From Symbiodinium sp. CCMP2592 (lineage: Eukaryota > Sar > Dinophyceae > Suessiales > Symbiodiniaceae), in NCBI GenBank assembly GCA_905221615.1, contig CAJNDT010001890.1:240602-304601 (forward strand): a stretch of 64,000 nucleotides of DNA, given 5' to 3'. Below the pieces are notes generated by a model. That model saw only the letters and a program-made list of their open reading frames with translations. It made no database searches and was not told the DNA's origin. Shown one piece after another: positions 1 through 11,797 of this stretch. The number at the start of each line of letters is the position of its first letter. The first letter of the stretch is position 1. Both the position numbers and the translations under genes were made by a program.

Positions 1-410
1 GATGTTTTAAGGCTTACGCCTACGCTTTTTGAGGAAGTTTGGGTTGTGGGGTGCTTCGAAATTGCAATTGTATTTTGTGAATTTTCGATGGCATTCGATA
101 AGTTAAATTCGGGAAGGCTTGACACGAAGTCCTCGCGCGATATATGAGGACTTGAGGTTCAACGTTCGCAAAAGAATTCAAAGGGATCCATAGATCTTAA
201 GATTTTGTGATTTGGGCACTTTAGGGTAAAAGGGTGAAAGGACTTGGCTTCGATGTTCTAAGTAGAAGCGCTGAGGGTTTATGGGCACAGGCTTCACCAT
301 CGTGATGATATGTTCGTGAGCAAGATGTATTTCTGTTAATGATAAGCACCATCCCGCGCACTTCTGGCAACATCAAGAGATTGCAAGTTGTAGCGACTTT
401 GCAATTTAGC

Positions 411-503
411 CCATCTTCGGTGCTGCGGACAGAGCATATCGGATTGGTGACCCGCGCATAAACATGATCTTCAAAAACAAATCCGCGAATGACTCGCGGC
501 CGC
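411..503 (-). CDS. candidate internal exon, unidentified gene
   Basis: A 93-nt block of higher complexity than its surroundings, bounded on the minus strand by an AG|GC acceptor and a G|GCTAAA (GC-type) donor. Two frames are open. One reads RESFADLFLKIMFM then RGSPIRYALSAAPKM, the other RPRVIRGFVFEDHVYARV, and I cannot choose between them without the neighbouring exon. The open frames, the splice-like edges and the lack of TTTAGGG words inside support coding. No family recognised. Confidence 0.35.
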
Positions 504-588
504 CTTCTGAAGCTCGTCTTGCATCGCGTCTGCACCAATCATCACTTGGTTGACCTTTCCGGATCCGGACTCAGCTTGACAAAGCTCC

Positions 589-690
589 ACCTATAGTCTC
601 CATTGTGGTTGCTTTTTTCGGGTTACCTTATATCATCCTTAATATACAACTGGTTAAACCAAAGAAAGGAACTACAATGGAGACTATAGG
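589..690. mobile_element. MITE family A copy
   Basis: About 100-bp palindromic element. The left end runs acctatagtctccattgta then gttccttttt, the right end is its inverse ending in caatggagactataggt, and the centre holds ggatccttaatata. There is no coding capacity. This is the most frequent short family in the window, and copies occur in both orientations of the asymmetric centre. It fits a MITE or introner-like element; no transposase is visible. Confidence 0.8.
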
Positions 691-1239
691 CAGATCATGT
701 TGTCTTGATATTACGCAGCTCTGCTTGCAAACAACTACTATTTAACATTTATGTACTGCCATTGCAACCGCCCTTCTTGGTGCTAACTGTCTAGAACGGT
801 AGGTGCTTATCACCCTCCAAAGCAAACAAAAAGCTGATTTCCCTCGCCCAAGTTCACCTTTGTTCTTTGTAGGTTTATGCCTGACCGAAGATCAAGAGAG
901 GGTGTCGAGATGTTTTTGACGGCCATTATCTGACTTGTGTAGGCACGAAAGGCCGAAACGTTCATGCATGATTCAGGTTTAATGAAAGTGCTGAAGGGTC
1001 TTCTTGCAAGCTTGATTGAAGGTTCCGTTTGGAGCCTTAACTTTGAAGTCGTGACACAATGTTGCATGTTCTACTACAAAAACCATTGAACATCAAGTAG
1101 TTTTGGAGTTAAGGTTTCAGCTCTATAGGTACAGCGGAAGAAAACGACAACGGTAAACGGCTCTCTACTCAGCTGTGGGCCTATCACTTCATCTTTTATG
1201 GGCTTAGGATCTAGGATTCATCATCTTGGGTCTCAACTA

Positions 1240-1348
1240 CCCTAAGGGTCCATGTACCCATATAGAGATAAATATGCTCCAAAGTACCCAAATAGGAACT
1301 ACACTAAGGCCACTGTATATACTATATGAGTACATGGACCCTTAGGGC
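1240..1348. mobile_element. MITE family I copy
   Basis: Palindrome of about 110 bp with ends reading ccctaagggtccatgtac and its inverse gtacatggacccttaggg. The interior includes a conserved aaagtacccaaatagga stretch. Four copies are seen in the window. Confidence 0.75.
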
Positions 1349-1452
1349 TAGTGTTGCTCATCGTGCTCCGTAGGGGGTTTGGGCTGTGTCCGGCGTCTGA
1401 CGTGAAACGCTACGACCGTGTCATCGGGCCCTCAACGTTGCCGGAAAGTGTT

Positions 1453-1554
1453 ACCTATAGTCTCCAGTGTAGTTCCTTCTCTGGGTTACCTTATAGGATC
1501 CTCAATATATAACTGGTTAAACCAAAAAAAGGAACTGCAATGGAGACTACAGGT
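1453..1554. mobile_element. MITE family A copy
   Basis: Full-length copy; the right end reads actacaggt instead of actataggt. Confidence 0.8.
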
Positions 1555-1618
1555 AGAGAGATGATTGTCTCCCTGTGAAATCAATGGTGAATGGCAACGC
1601 CTTCGACTTCGGGACTTT

Positions 1619-1726
1619 CCCTAAGAGTCCATGAACTCATATAGTATATACAGTGGCCTTAATGTAGCTCCTATTTGGGTACTTTGGGGCCCATGTATCT
1701 CTACATGGGTACATGGACTATTAGGG
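1619..1726. mobile_element. MITE family I copy
   Basis: Inverted-orientation copy of the element at 1240, only 270 bp away, with a diverged left end (cctaagagtccatgaac). Confidence 0.7.
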
Positions 1727-1740
1727 TTTGACATCAAAGC

Positions 1741-1779
1741 CAGGGTGCTTGGACGATGTGGTCGTGCTTCTTGATCTGC
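1741..1779 (-). CDS. candidate mini-exon, unidentified gene
   Basis: A 39-nt minus-strand segment between a GAG|G acceptor and a CCTG|GCTTTG donor. It reads QIKKHDHIVQAP in the only natural frame. Splice edges match the GC-donor/AG|G pattern of the well-supported ABCG gene in this window. No family recognised. Confidence 0.35.
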
Positions 1780-3048
1780 CTCAGTTCACCACAGGATTTA
1801 CCAAAGCTGATATAGATAAGTGACTGGGACCCCAAGGGAGCTACGAAATAGCCACAAGGGTCCCAGTAGTTTAGGCTTAAGATCTCAGTTTTGTAGGGTC
1901 TTTCCGGAAGCACATGATGGCTATCAGTGATTATCCTGTAGGCTCTTAACTTAAAACCAAAACCGAGACATCATGAAGGTAGCTGCAAGTACGGATGGCC
2001 CACGTCTGTCTCAGTGCTGCGAGCTGCAGGGACGGCATGGAAGTATTCCACTCCTGAAGGGGCGAACAGTGACCCCAAAGACAGGATGTGACCAAGCAGG
2101 GTGCTTTAAGACTTCTACAAGGGTTTATAATGCTTTCTAAGGCTTCAGTACATGGATTTTGAAGCCTTCAAAATTAGAATAAGGCTTGGGGCCCGAGCAG
2201 CATCACTAAAGTAGTTGCTTTACCGGAAGATCCATATTCACTGTTCAGACCGCTAAACGATCAGGGATCTGTAGAGATGTCAGTTGCCCCCACGATGACA
2301 AACCTCTGGACCCTAATTCGAAACCCCACTCGAAGTGGCTCAAAGACTTAAGCGGGATTCAGCCTGGCACCATGAGCCCTAAAGCACCCTTAACACCCAA
2401 TTTGATGCCTGTAGGACTTTGGCAAAACCCTTCAATTTTACAACTACGAAATCCCCTCGCTTCACACTTGAACCCAATCAGAAACAACCTCCAACACCTT
2501 ACTGCAAGAAACCTGTGGGCCTGTGGGAAAGCACTTTACAAGCACCCGATGATGCCCAAAACACCCCCCTTAGCAATCAGAATAGAGTCGTGTGGTATGT
2601 TGTATTGTTGTACTGTAAAGACAGCAAGGAACCCTAAGGAATAGTTCTCAGGGTTCCACGTTACACACAAGCCCGAAGAATTCCCGATAAAACCCTCTAA
2701 GCCCAACCCTAAAAGGAGCAAACACCACCCTAAACCCTAAACCCTATAAAAACCCCATACAACCCCAACCCTAACAGCAGCAAAATAATGACATCATGAA
2801 GCCCCGAGAAAAGCCCTGTCCTTGACTCGCCCTTCGCTGACCTCACGAACCTTCAAGGTGAGACCGTCCTCGGCCCGGGGAGGGTTCATATTACTTCCGC
2901 CTTCTAGGGGTCCTTTACCCTAAGGCTCTACGAACTCATGTTTCGAGGCTTTTGGGCCTCAAGACCATATGATGTAAGGCTTTAGGGGCCATTTTGAGCC
3001 TTAGGGCTAGGTTGGTTTTCAAGGGCTTCTAGGGTTCCTGGTTCCTTT

Positions 3049-3154
3049 ACAGTAGAAGCCAGAAAGTTGGAATATGATTATCCTAAACCCTTAATGGTAA
3101 ATTATAGGGTATCCTACCATGAAACCATATTCCAACTTTCTGGAGTTCCCTTTA
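3049..3154. mobile_element. MITE family B copy
   Basis: Palindrome with termini acagtagaagccagaaagtt and, inverted, aactttctgg. It is the founding example of the second most frequent short family. The centre is AT-rich and variable, and the copy is non-coding. Confidence 0.75.
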
Positions 3155-3229
3155 AGGGCTTCTAGGCTTATTCAGGAGCTTCTGGTGTTCCTCTAAGGGC
3201 CTTGAGGGGTTCCTCTCAAACACTTGATA

Positions 3230-3347
3230 CTTGGAGGCCCAGGGGACTTAGTAAGTAGGCTATAGGTAGGGCTATTCGTACCCTAAATAGAGTTACCACA
3301 ATTCTGACCCTTCTAACCTACTTACTAAGTCGTCTGGGCCTCCAAGT
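3230..3347. mobile_element. MITE family G copy
   Basis: Palindrome with ends cttggaggcccaggggactt then agtaagtag, and the inverse ctacttactaagt with gggcctccaag. The interior carries a gtaccctaaatagagttac core. Full copies also occur at 23840 and 26545, and split or half copies around 15.0-15.5 kb and 22.5 kb. Confidence 0.75.
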
Positions 3348-3818
3348 AGGGCATTGTGGGGTTCCTTTGAGAATTTACAAGGCTTCCTTTACGGGCTTGT
3401 ACGGCTTCCGGTAAGGGTTGCTGTCGGGGTTCCTTGAAGGGCTGCTTTTAAGGGCTTTGAGGGTGTGGAGTCCCTCAAAAATCCTTTAAGGGTCGCTTCA
3501 TGGGGGGTCTGTAAGGGTTAAGGGCTTAGGGCTTATGAAGGATGATCTGGGCTCCGATAAGGGTTCTATGAGGCATGCTTTTCAGGTTAGGGTTCAAGAT
3601 GGTTTCCCTTTTGAAGATATTAACTGGTCTAATGCTTATGCCCCGACATCGTGTTCTACCTCCTAGGGTTTCTAAATCAGAAGTGCTCTTCAGCCTAAAG
3701 CGTGTCAGCACTGAGGCAGCGTCCTCCGTTGTGACGGTCAGGCCGTGCGGTTGACCCGGAGGCAGAAGGACCCGAAATTCCTGTTTACAGGTTTTTGGTT
3801 CGTTGGTTTTTGTGCTGT

Positions 3819-3920
3819 ACCTATAGTATCCATTGTAGTTCCTTTTCTTGGTTAAACCAACTATATAGTAAGGATCCTATAAGGTAACCGAAAAAAGGGA
3901 CTACAATGGAGACTTTAGGT
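3819..3920. mobile_element. MITE family A copy
   Basis: Full-length copy with the asymmetric centre inverted relative to the copy at 589. Confidence 0.78.
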
Positions 3921-4099
3921 AAACCCTACGTTCGCGCTCCCTAAAACCACAACCCCGACACACCAAATTTCAGGGCATAGTCAGTAGGTTCAATGCTCCA
4001 GATCCTGGCATTAAATCCTCAACCCTAAACTCTGAAGTACTGCAAAGCCCAGTTCAGGACTCCGGGTAGGGTTTGCTGCAGGTTCAGCACGTAGGGCCT

Positions 4100-4207
4100 T
4101 ATAGTGAACCCCAGAAAGTTGGAACATTGATTTAGAACAATTCATCCCTATACTTTACTTTAAGGGCATGAGGCTAATGATGTTCCAACTTTCTGGCTTC
4201 TACTGTA
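4100..4207. mobile_element. MITE family B copy
   Basis: Left end degraded to gaaccccagaaagttgg; right end intact through cttctactgta. It abuts a GC-balanced block at 4213-4520 where both strands stay open for about 100 codons. I could not decide whether that block is coding. Confidence 0.7.
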
Positions 4208-4729
4208 GGGTTTCAGGGTGTGGCGTTCTGAGCCGGTTGTGCAAGATTTGGTCTTGCTTCCGGGTACTCCGCCGAGGTGGTTGGGCATGCAATGCAAGGG
4301 CCGTGGCTTACTACCACCATCGCATCTTGCTGTGCAGGTCCGGCGTCCGAATCTTGTTTTGTTTTGGGAAAGTTCTGTGTTACCAGGCTTTGGAGCCCTA
4401 TTCCAAGCAGCAAACGCAAGAACCGAACATGAAAAGAAGCATGCATACCCTGCAGCATATATAGCCCCCAACCTTGAGGCATCTTCACACGAGGCCGAGC
4501 TAGGAACAGAACCGCCATAAAGTTTCAGCAGTGACAGAGAAAGTCACCGTCACTAGAGTCACTAGGGTTTGGAGTTGGTAGCATCTACATCTTCTTCTTG
4601 CCAACTTTAACAGGGAAACTCAAATCTCGACACCCTGGACCCCGAATCGCTTGTGGGCTTGCATCTTGCATCCTCCCAAACTGGGTGGCGACACCTGAAA
4701 CCCAAATGATCATAAGGGCCTTAACCATC

Positions 4730-4841
4730 TAGGCTGTTCAGTAACCCACTGGGAGAAAAGTATGTACTTTTTAAGGCTTCTTATTTTGTAATAGGAACTC
4801 AGAAACCTGAAAGTTAAAAAGTGCACCACTGAACAGCCTGG
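4730..4841. mobile_element. palindromic element, single-copy family N
   Basis: Termini aggctgttcagt and actgaacagcct bracket about 88 bp including gtactttttaaggct and an imperfect inverse. Same size class as the MITEs but only this copy was seen. Confidence 0.5.
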
Positions 4842-6371
4842 CCATTATGGAGCAGGGTTCTGAGGTACTAGCTACTCAGAGGTTCATGCCAAAGGCCTTC
4901 TAGGGCCAATCGCAGTTAACGAATCCTAAACCCAAAACTCTAAACCGGAGCTGTAAACCCTAGACCCTAAAACCTCCTGAAGTTCCTGAAACCCTTTTCT
5001 GTCTCACAATGAGAAGAACCCAAAGCCCCTGGCCCGGGAGTTTGCCGGTTCAGAGAATCCTAAACCCCAAACCCGTCCTCGACCCTGAACCCCAAACCCT
5101 CATCCACTCTAAAACCCAAACCCGTTCCCACCTTCGGCCGTTGGTTTTTGGTTGGCGAAGCCATACTCTCCAAACTGCCAACTGCCGGCCTTTTTTAATG
5201 ATCTGGGGTCCACAAAAGGGGTGCTTTAAAGGGCTCCTTTAAGGCTTTAAGGTTTAGGGGTTAGGGCTTCGGGGTTGGGGTTCAGGGTTTAAGGGATAGG
5301 GTTTGATCTGAACTTTAGGCATCCAATTCATGCTCTTAGGTCGGATAATCGAATACGTGCTGTGCAGGATGTTTATGGGGTGTTCTAAGTTGGAACCGAG
5401 AAGGTTCCAAAACACGGGTTTTACCCGAAGGTCATGCGCGTCTAGAGCTCAGGGTTGCGATTTGCTTGCAGCTCATCTTAAACTACCAGAATGTACTTGA
5501 TGCAGGGTCCCTACCATCGTTTCTAGACCGCAAAACAGCAGGCTATGGCAGTTCCTGTGTTTGGGGGGGAATATATTCTACTTTAAATACAATAAGCAGC
5601 CTCAAGGCACTCTCTTCGTAATTGGTCCGACCCGGTGTGGTAGTTCCTTTGTTAGGGTGTCGGCCATAGGTGTTTGACATGGATTTGGAGGCTTGGGGTC
5701 TGTGAGCCATCGTCGCGTCCAGCGTCTACACACACAGCCACCCACCCACCCGCCAATAGGTTGGCCCTTGAAAGAACCTGAAAAATGATGGTAAATAAAA
5801 TCCTGTTCTAACACCAGTAACAGAAAATCCTCACTATCACGAAAGGCTATCCAGATCAGGAATAAGGACGCTAAGGGTTTATGAAGGGTGAAGGTTCAGA
5901 GCTTTAGGGTATGGCATATAGTTCGGATTGGCGGCTTAATTCAGCATTGAAGGCTTCAGAGGTTGGCTTTAGGACGACATTGCTACAAGCCCGGTTGCCT
6001 ACAGAATAAATATGTGTGCTGTGCGTATAAGTACTGTACTTATCCTTACTTACCCCTTATATGGACAACTGGACTTCTACCCGAATCATGCACACACTGA
6101 TGCCGCAAGGAACAAGGAGAGAGTGCAGCCGCTCGAAGGCACCGTGGACAAGGATGGCTTGCTGCTTGCAACCTGCCACATCTAACAGTAATGGTACTTT
6201 TGGTAACCGAACTAGTAGTATGTAATGTCAATATTAACAAACAATAGTACTCGAAATAGTTACAGTAATACGAACACGAATAATAGTGGTCACAAAGTCC
6301 GACAGGGCCGCAAAGTGGTCAGGGGCTCCCGGAATCAGGCCGTGGGTGCAGAGAGCCCAATCACACCGGTT
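4842..6371. other. spacer without an assignable gene
   Basis: Mixture of CCCTAAA-derived text (about 4925-5120), a GC-richer patch at 5600-5760 containing a short ACACAC/CACCC run, and a 90-nt patch at 6090-6180 open on both strands. The plus frame of that patch includes ERVQPLEGTVDKDGLLLA. A plus-strand AG|GGCC...CAG|GCC mini-exon at about 6309-6344 is possible. None can be tied to a gene. Confidence 0.4.
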
Positions 6372-6486
6372 TACAGTAAACCCCAGAAAGTTGGAAACCG
6401 GAATAAGGCCAACTAGTGCTGGGATTACCTATACATTACTCTTAAGGATTGAGGCTATGGGGTTTCCAACTTTTGGGCTTCGACTT
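6372..6486. mobile_element. MITE family B copy
   Basis: Subtype whose left end is tacagtaaaccccagaaagt and whose interior reads gtgctgggattacc, shared with the copies at 9101, 10811 and 24731. Confidence 0.78.
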
Positions 6487-6501
6487 GAAGGGGTTCCAGG
6501 G

Positions 6502-6563
6502 TCACAGGGTTTGGGTTTAGGGTTTAGGGTTTAGGGTTTAGGGTTTAGGGGTTTAGGGTTTCT
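6502..6563. repeat. short TTTAGGG array
   Basis: Seven or so head-to-tail TTTAGGG units with one GTTTAGGGG variant. It is interstitial: unique sequence and MITEs continue on both sides, so it is not a chromosome end. Confidence 0.9.
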
Positions 6564-7509
6564 TTTTATGTGCAAAGGCCTTTTCCTCCTGCCTTTGGTC
6601 TGCATCAGTTGATGCATGGGGTTTAGGGTTTAGGATTTATGGTTTAGTTTCATAAGTTTGCTTTGCTGGCTTTAGGGGTCTACAACGTTTACAAGTTTAG
6701 GGTTTAAAGTTTACCCCCCCCCCCCCCCCTCCCCCGCATGCCTCATCGTAGTGACGACGCTCCTCACAGAGTGTCGATTTCTCTGTAAGACTTCATGGCT
6801 GAGCACTGTCCCTTGTCGTCACTCCCGCAATCCCTGCCCCCTACGGGCTTCAGTAACTTTTTATGAGTGGAGGTTTTTTGACAATCTCGGAATCTACCAA
6901 AGCACTCGGTTTTCTGTACTTCCCCCAGAGCCTATACCCTAAATCCAGTCCTCCAAAACTCCAGCGGCCGCATCGTCGTCTCGGACATCGTCATCATCTC
7001 CTGAGGATGCCTGCCAAAAGACTGCAGAACGAAGCATCCTTTAAAGAGGCCCCACACCATAGAACCCAATGATAAGCCCAAAAGGGGACCTTATATCTAT
7101 GAACCCTATAGTAGAGTCGTTAAGGTCCAGCTCCTAACCAAGGGGTGCAGGGTTCTTGTCTAAGTCCCAGGAAGTAGGATCAGGAATGGTCCGGCCTTAC
7201 CAAGTTTCCGTTTCTAAAAGGCTTCTGATGAGAATCGGGTAGAACAATGCAATAATGTCGTATAGTACATAGCCCCAAGGAGTACCAATGCTAGCACTGC
7301 TACCCTAAACCCTAAACCCTAAACCGTTTTATGTAAGCCCCCGGTGCTTCAAGCAGGGCTCAAGGTCCAGAAACACCCAGGCCCCGGAAGAAAGCGCTCT
7401 TCCCAGGCTCCAGCAGCTCCACAGCCTAATAAACCCTAAACCCTAAGTCCCTAAACCCTAAGCCCTGAACATACATCCCAAACGTCCTAAACCCCTGAAC
7501 CCTACACCC

Positions 7510-7626
7510 TATAGTAGAAGCCGGGAAGTTCGAACATCGTTCTCCTCCTGCCCTTAAGGTAAGGCATACGCGATCCCAGCACTAATCATCCCAAATCCAT
7601 GTTCCAACTTTCTGGGACTCACTCTA
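7510..7626. mobile_element. MITE family B copy
   Basis: Ends tatagtagaagccgggaagt and ccaactttctggg. It directly abuts the family H element. Confidence 0.7.
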
Positions 7627-7728
7627 CCCAGACCCCCAAAAAGTAGGTAAAATAACGGCCCAAAACCCTAAAAACAAAGAAAAAAGCGAGCTATTACTCT
7701 ACCAACTTTTGGGGTCCAGGTAGAGACT
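7627..7728. mobile_element. palindromic element family H
   Basis: Termini acccccaaaaagtaggtaaa and an imperfect inverse ctaccaacttttggggt. The centre has expanded with AAAACCCTAAAAAC text. A second, shorter copy is at 59113. Confidence 0.6.
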
Positions 7729-7822
7729 CCGCCGTTTAGGGTTTAGGGGTTTAGGGGCCCCCGGGGCCTGCACGTTGTTCGAGCCGAAGCGGTGAGCATT
7801 GGCCGGAGGGAGCCGAAGGGCC

Positions 7823-8145
7823 GACAAAGAGGATGGGAAAGCCTGGTTCCGAGCTCATAGGGTTTAAGGGTACTTCGGGTTTAACAGGGTTTAAAGGTTC
7901 CTTTAAAGGGGTCTATAGGGTTTAAGGTAGTTTAGGGTTTAGGGGTTTAGAGCTTAGGGTTTAGGGGTAAGCCGACAAAGAGGATGGGAAAGCCTGGGGA
8001 CAGGGCTCTGAGGGTGTACCTAGAGGCTCCGAAGCAACCCCATTTAGGGTAGTATTAGGGTATTGGGTTTAGGGCTTTAAGGCATTGGGGTTTATAATAG
8101 GGTTTAGTGGTTTAGGGTAACAAAGAGGATGGGAAAGCCTGGTTC
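7823..8145 (+). repeat. three dispersed direct repeats, about 150-bp spacing
   Basis: The 21-bp word acaaagaggatgggaaagcc plus tgg occurs at about 7824, 7975 and 8120, spaced 151 and 145 bp. It is separated by TTTAGGG-derived sequence that has diverged between copies. It looks like duplication of a short unique segment by the surrounding repeat. Confidence 0.7.
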
Positions 8146-8305
8146 AGGGCTGATAGGGTTTACCTGGGTGCCGTACTATTTTTGGAACCTAAAAAGGGAC
8201 CCTGATTTCAGACCACTACCCAAGATATAGGGTCCAGGCACACCCTACATCAAAGGGTTGTCTTTTCAGGTTTTAGGGCTTACCTGTGGCTCCAAACCCT
8301 AGAAA

Positions 8306-8410
8306 TACGGTTGATGACATAAACCCTGCATTACCCATAATAGGGAATATACCATTATTCCCATAGTCTAGGGTCCTTAAGGTAATGCAGGATTTATTCC
8401 ATCAGCCGTA
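8306..8410. mobile_element. MITE family D copy
   Basis: Termini tacggttgatgatataaatc (here with gacataaaccc) and the inverse ending in catcaaccgta. The interior has a conserved cctgcattacc...ggtaatgcagg inner arm. Six copies in the window. Confidence 0.78.
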
Positions 8411-8423
8411 GGGTTTGCCTACC

Positions 8424-8545
8424 AAAGGGGAAAAGGAGGGACCCTTAATGGGGACCCCTACCTTGTAATGTGCTGTATAATGGGTATATAATAGCTATAT
8501 TATGGGTATATACCTAGGGGTCCTTACTAAGGGTCCCTCGTTGTA
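8424..8545. mobile_element. MITE family J copy
   Basis: Palindrome with aggagggacccttaatgggg at the left, ggtccttactaagggtccct at the right, and a tandem tataatgggtata core. The second copy is at 12015. Confidence 0.65.
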
Positions 8546-8570
8546 ACCTTGGAACCTAGAGGCTCCGAAG

Positions 8571-8757
8571 TACTGTTGATGGTATAAATCCTGCATTACT
8601 TTAAGTACCCTACACCATGGGAAATATGGTATATTCCTTATTATTATGGCAAATGCAGGATTTACATCATCAACCGTAGTTCCTTTTTGGGGTTCATATT
8701 CAGAATCCTATAAGGTAATCCCAAAAAGGAACTACCTACTATGGAGCCTATGGGTAA
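8571..8757. mobile_element. MITE family D copy followed by a family A variant
   Basis: Family D occupies 8571-8678 (tactgttgatggtataaatc to caaccgta). It shares its last bases with a family A-like palindrome (gtagttcctttttgggg to aaaaaggaactac) at 8675-8757. Direct abutment of two families suggests preferential insertion at element ends. Confidence 0.65.
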
Positions 8758-9100
8758 CGGGTTGTAGAGTTGAGGGGTGAGGGGTTTAGGGTTTACGGTT
8801 GGTTGAAGGTACGAAACCACAAACCTGCATAACGGAACCTCCCCATGAAGACCCCAATCGAGCCTTACGAAGCCTGCTCAATAAGACAAGACCAACTAAA
8901 CCTTATAGGGGCTTAGAGCTTGCGGTCCTTAATGCCAAATCCCCATTCAAAACCCCCTCAATCTTGACAAAGCCGCTAGAAGATTCTTACAGAACCGCAA
9001 ATCCTAAACCATCCTAGAACCTTCCTGTAACGCCCAATGCTAGAGTATGGTATGTTCTGGCTGCTTCATGGCATCGTATCACACTGGTAACACTTTGGTA

Positions 9101-9192
9101 GATCCCAAAAAGTTGGAAACCGGATTAAAACAAATAGTGCTGGGATTCCCTACATATTAGTTACTCTTGGATTGGGTTTCCGACTTAATGGA
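9101..9192. mobile_element. MITE family B copy, degraded
   Basis: Contains cccaaaaagttggaaaccgg, the gtgctgggattccc interior and a truncated right end (gggtttccgacttaa). Confidence 0.6.
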
Positions 9193-9345
9193 GCACCATA
9201 AGATTCCACTTGAAATCAGAACAAACATATAAGACACCGCTGCTTTGTAAAAAACAACTGTGCGACTCGGAAAAAAATACGAACACCTGGATGGAAGCCA
9301 GTACAGCGCACAAAATCGGTTCGACCTAGCGGACAGTATCGGTGC

Positions 9346-11752
9346 CTGCTCCAGAACGGACTCCGTGACCTTCTCTGAGTCTTGGCCGTCAATGCGGACA
9401 TACTGCCTGCAGGTGCTTACAGGGTTTAGGGATTCTAGGGGTTGAGAGGGTTTAGGGTTTATAACGTACTGCCTGCAGTAGCGCGTTCTGGGCATGTTGT
9501 AAAGGCTTTGTTAGAGCCGATTATACGATCTTGAGTTTTTGGACAAGTTGATAAGAGCTCTATAAGGGTTCTGTTAGGGCTTCAGCAAGCGGTTCTGAGA
9601 TGTCATAGGGTTTTTTCGGGTCCTGAAGGGTGGCTAAAACAAGGGGCACTAAATGGAAGAGGCTTCTGAATGGCACGGCTACGTATCACGTCGTTGAGGT
9701 CTGAAGACAGCGGTGTCACAGAGGGCGTTGGGCTGGATCTAGGGTCTGGGTTTAAGGCTCAAGGTGTACCTAGGGGTGCAAGTAAAGACGTTTGGGGTAT
9801 CCTAGGTGACTGCAACCCACGTGAGATCACGACCTCCGGACGCTAAGGATGCCACCCACAGACATCTGTCTCTTCTCTGCCAACGCCAGAACCTCAGCAC
9901 AACACTGCAGGAGGGAAGGATCTATGTATTATGGGCATTATGGGCATTTTCGCGAATTTCTGGCACTGAGTTGTAACCCTACACACCCTAACCGCTCGGT
10001 CATGACCTTGAACTACCAAAACCTACGTTTCTGTGGGATTCTCTTCATTTCTCTATAAGACTTAGGGTTTGCAACAATTAAAAACTTACCGACAAGTAGG
10101 GCATGGTCGTTTGAGGTATAACACCTCCAAAGACCAAAGCTTTTCATCAGAGCTCCTCTGAGTCTGCGACCGTCTTTCGCCCCGGAGCCACAGCACGTGG
10201 CGGGAACCGGCGCACCATGCCGCGCCTCGTATCGTACCTGGTAATATAGGGGCCTTACAAATTAGACTAGGGTTTTGGGGCCCATTTTACTATAATCCTA
10301 AACCCCAAAAACCCTAAACCCTAGGCCCTAGACCCAATAAGGAGCCTTATAAGAATAATGTCGGTACCATATTTAAGCCCCTACAGTATATGGGGAGCGG
10401 GGTTTGAGGGTTTCGGTTGCAGGGGAAGTTTCAACCCAAAAGGGAAGGACCTGGAGTCTCCGAGGTAGTTTCTTTTTTTGGTTTCACCAATTATATATTA
10501 AGGATCCTAAAAGGTCATCCCAAAAAGGAACTACAATGGAGACTATAGGGAGTGTAACAGCCCGCGATGTTTGCTACAACATTACAGCAATCCGGAGACA
10601 AACCTTCAAGCCTGGTTTGCTCCCGATCGGATGGTAAAAACGCAAACATAAGCCCTCGCTGCGGGTTTAGGGTCTTGAAGGGGTTTGGGGTCTCGGAAAC
10701 CATAAAGGGAGCGGGAGGCATGCAAGACAAGGGCATGGCGAACAGATGCTCTTGGGGCCTCATGAATCCGGCACTAGTGACAATTCTCCTCCTCCCCCTC
10801 CTCCTCCCACTACAGTAGGAGCCGAAAAGTTGGAAACCCAATAGCCTCAATCCTTAAGAGTTATAACGTATAGGGAATCCCAGCTCTGTTTGGCCTTAAT
10901 CCGGTTTCCAACTTTAAGGGGCTTACTGTACTCCTACTCGGACTCGGAAGCTACTGCTTCTGCTTCTTTTTAGTGCTTATGGTGCTAAAACTGATAGCAA
11001 TGGATTCTTACGTCATTTGAAGTACTGACCCCTTGTGGTCCTTATGTAACTCCATCTTCTTGAAACATCAGCACACTCAAGATGCATGGCTTAACCCTAT
11101 AGACCCTAAACCTGAAGGCACCTTGGGCGAATCGCGAGGCGTAATGTGGCGCACTTCCTCTCGTTGCCGGCTTCTGCTTAAGTGCTCTTAACAGCCTATG
11201 CAATTCATAAAAAGGATTGTTGGGTATGCGGCGTAGGATTCAGAGACGAGGGGTCCAGGATCTAACGTTACGGCTAGGCTGCTGCAGGCTTCTCCGCAGA
11301 AGACAGCTCGATAAAACACACACCCCTAAACCCCAAACCCCTAGAGAAACCTGGTGCAATTCCATTCTCCTCCTCTTCCACAATGACCTTAGTAGCGCAG
11401 GCACTGAAAACTCTGGAATGCCGTGTTCCGGTGGACTGAAACGAACAGGAATTTGTCGGTGGATGTTAGGAACCCAATCGAGTGGTTTTGCCTATTAAGG
11501 CATACCCCTCTGGAGCCTATTGGGTCCCCGGCCGGATGCCGCACCTTTGCTGCCTCTGCAGACGGAACCTTGCCGGCTCGCGCGTCCTGGCCAAGATATC
11601 TATCCATCTAACAATCTACCTATCTACCTGTAATGTGTGTATATATATATATGTGTGTATGTATATGTATATGTATATATATGTATATATATATATACAT
11701 ACATACATACATACATACATACATACATACATACATACATACATACACACAC

Positions 11753-11797
<45 letters not shown>

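Noticed and set aside
6502-6563. Chromosome end (telomere)
   Set aside because: TTTAGGG arrays here and at 24066 are short and flanked on both sides by ordinary sequence.
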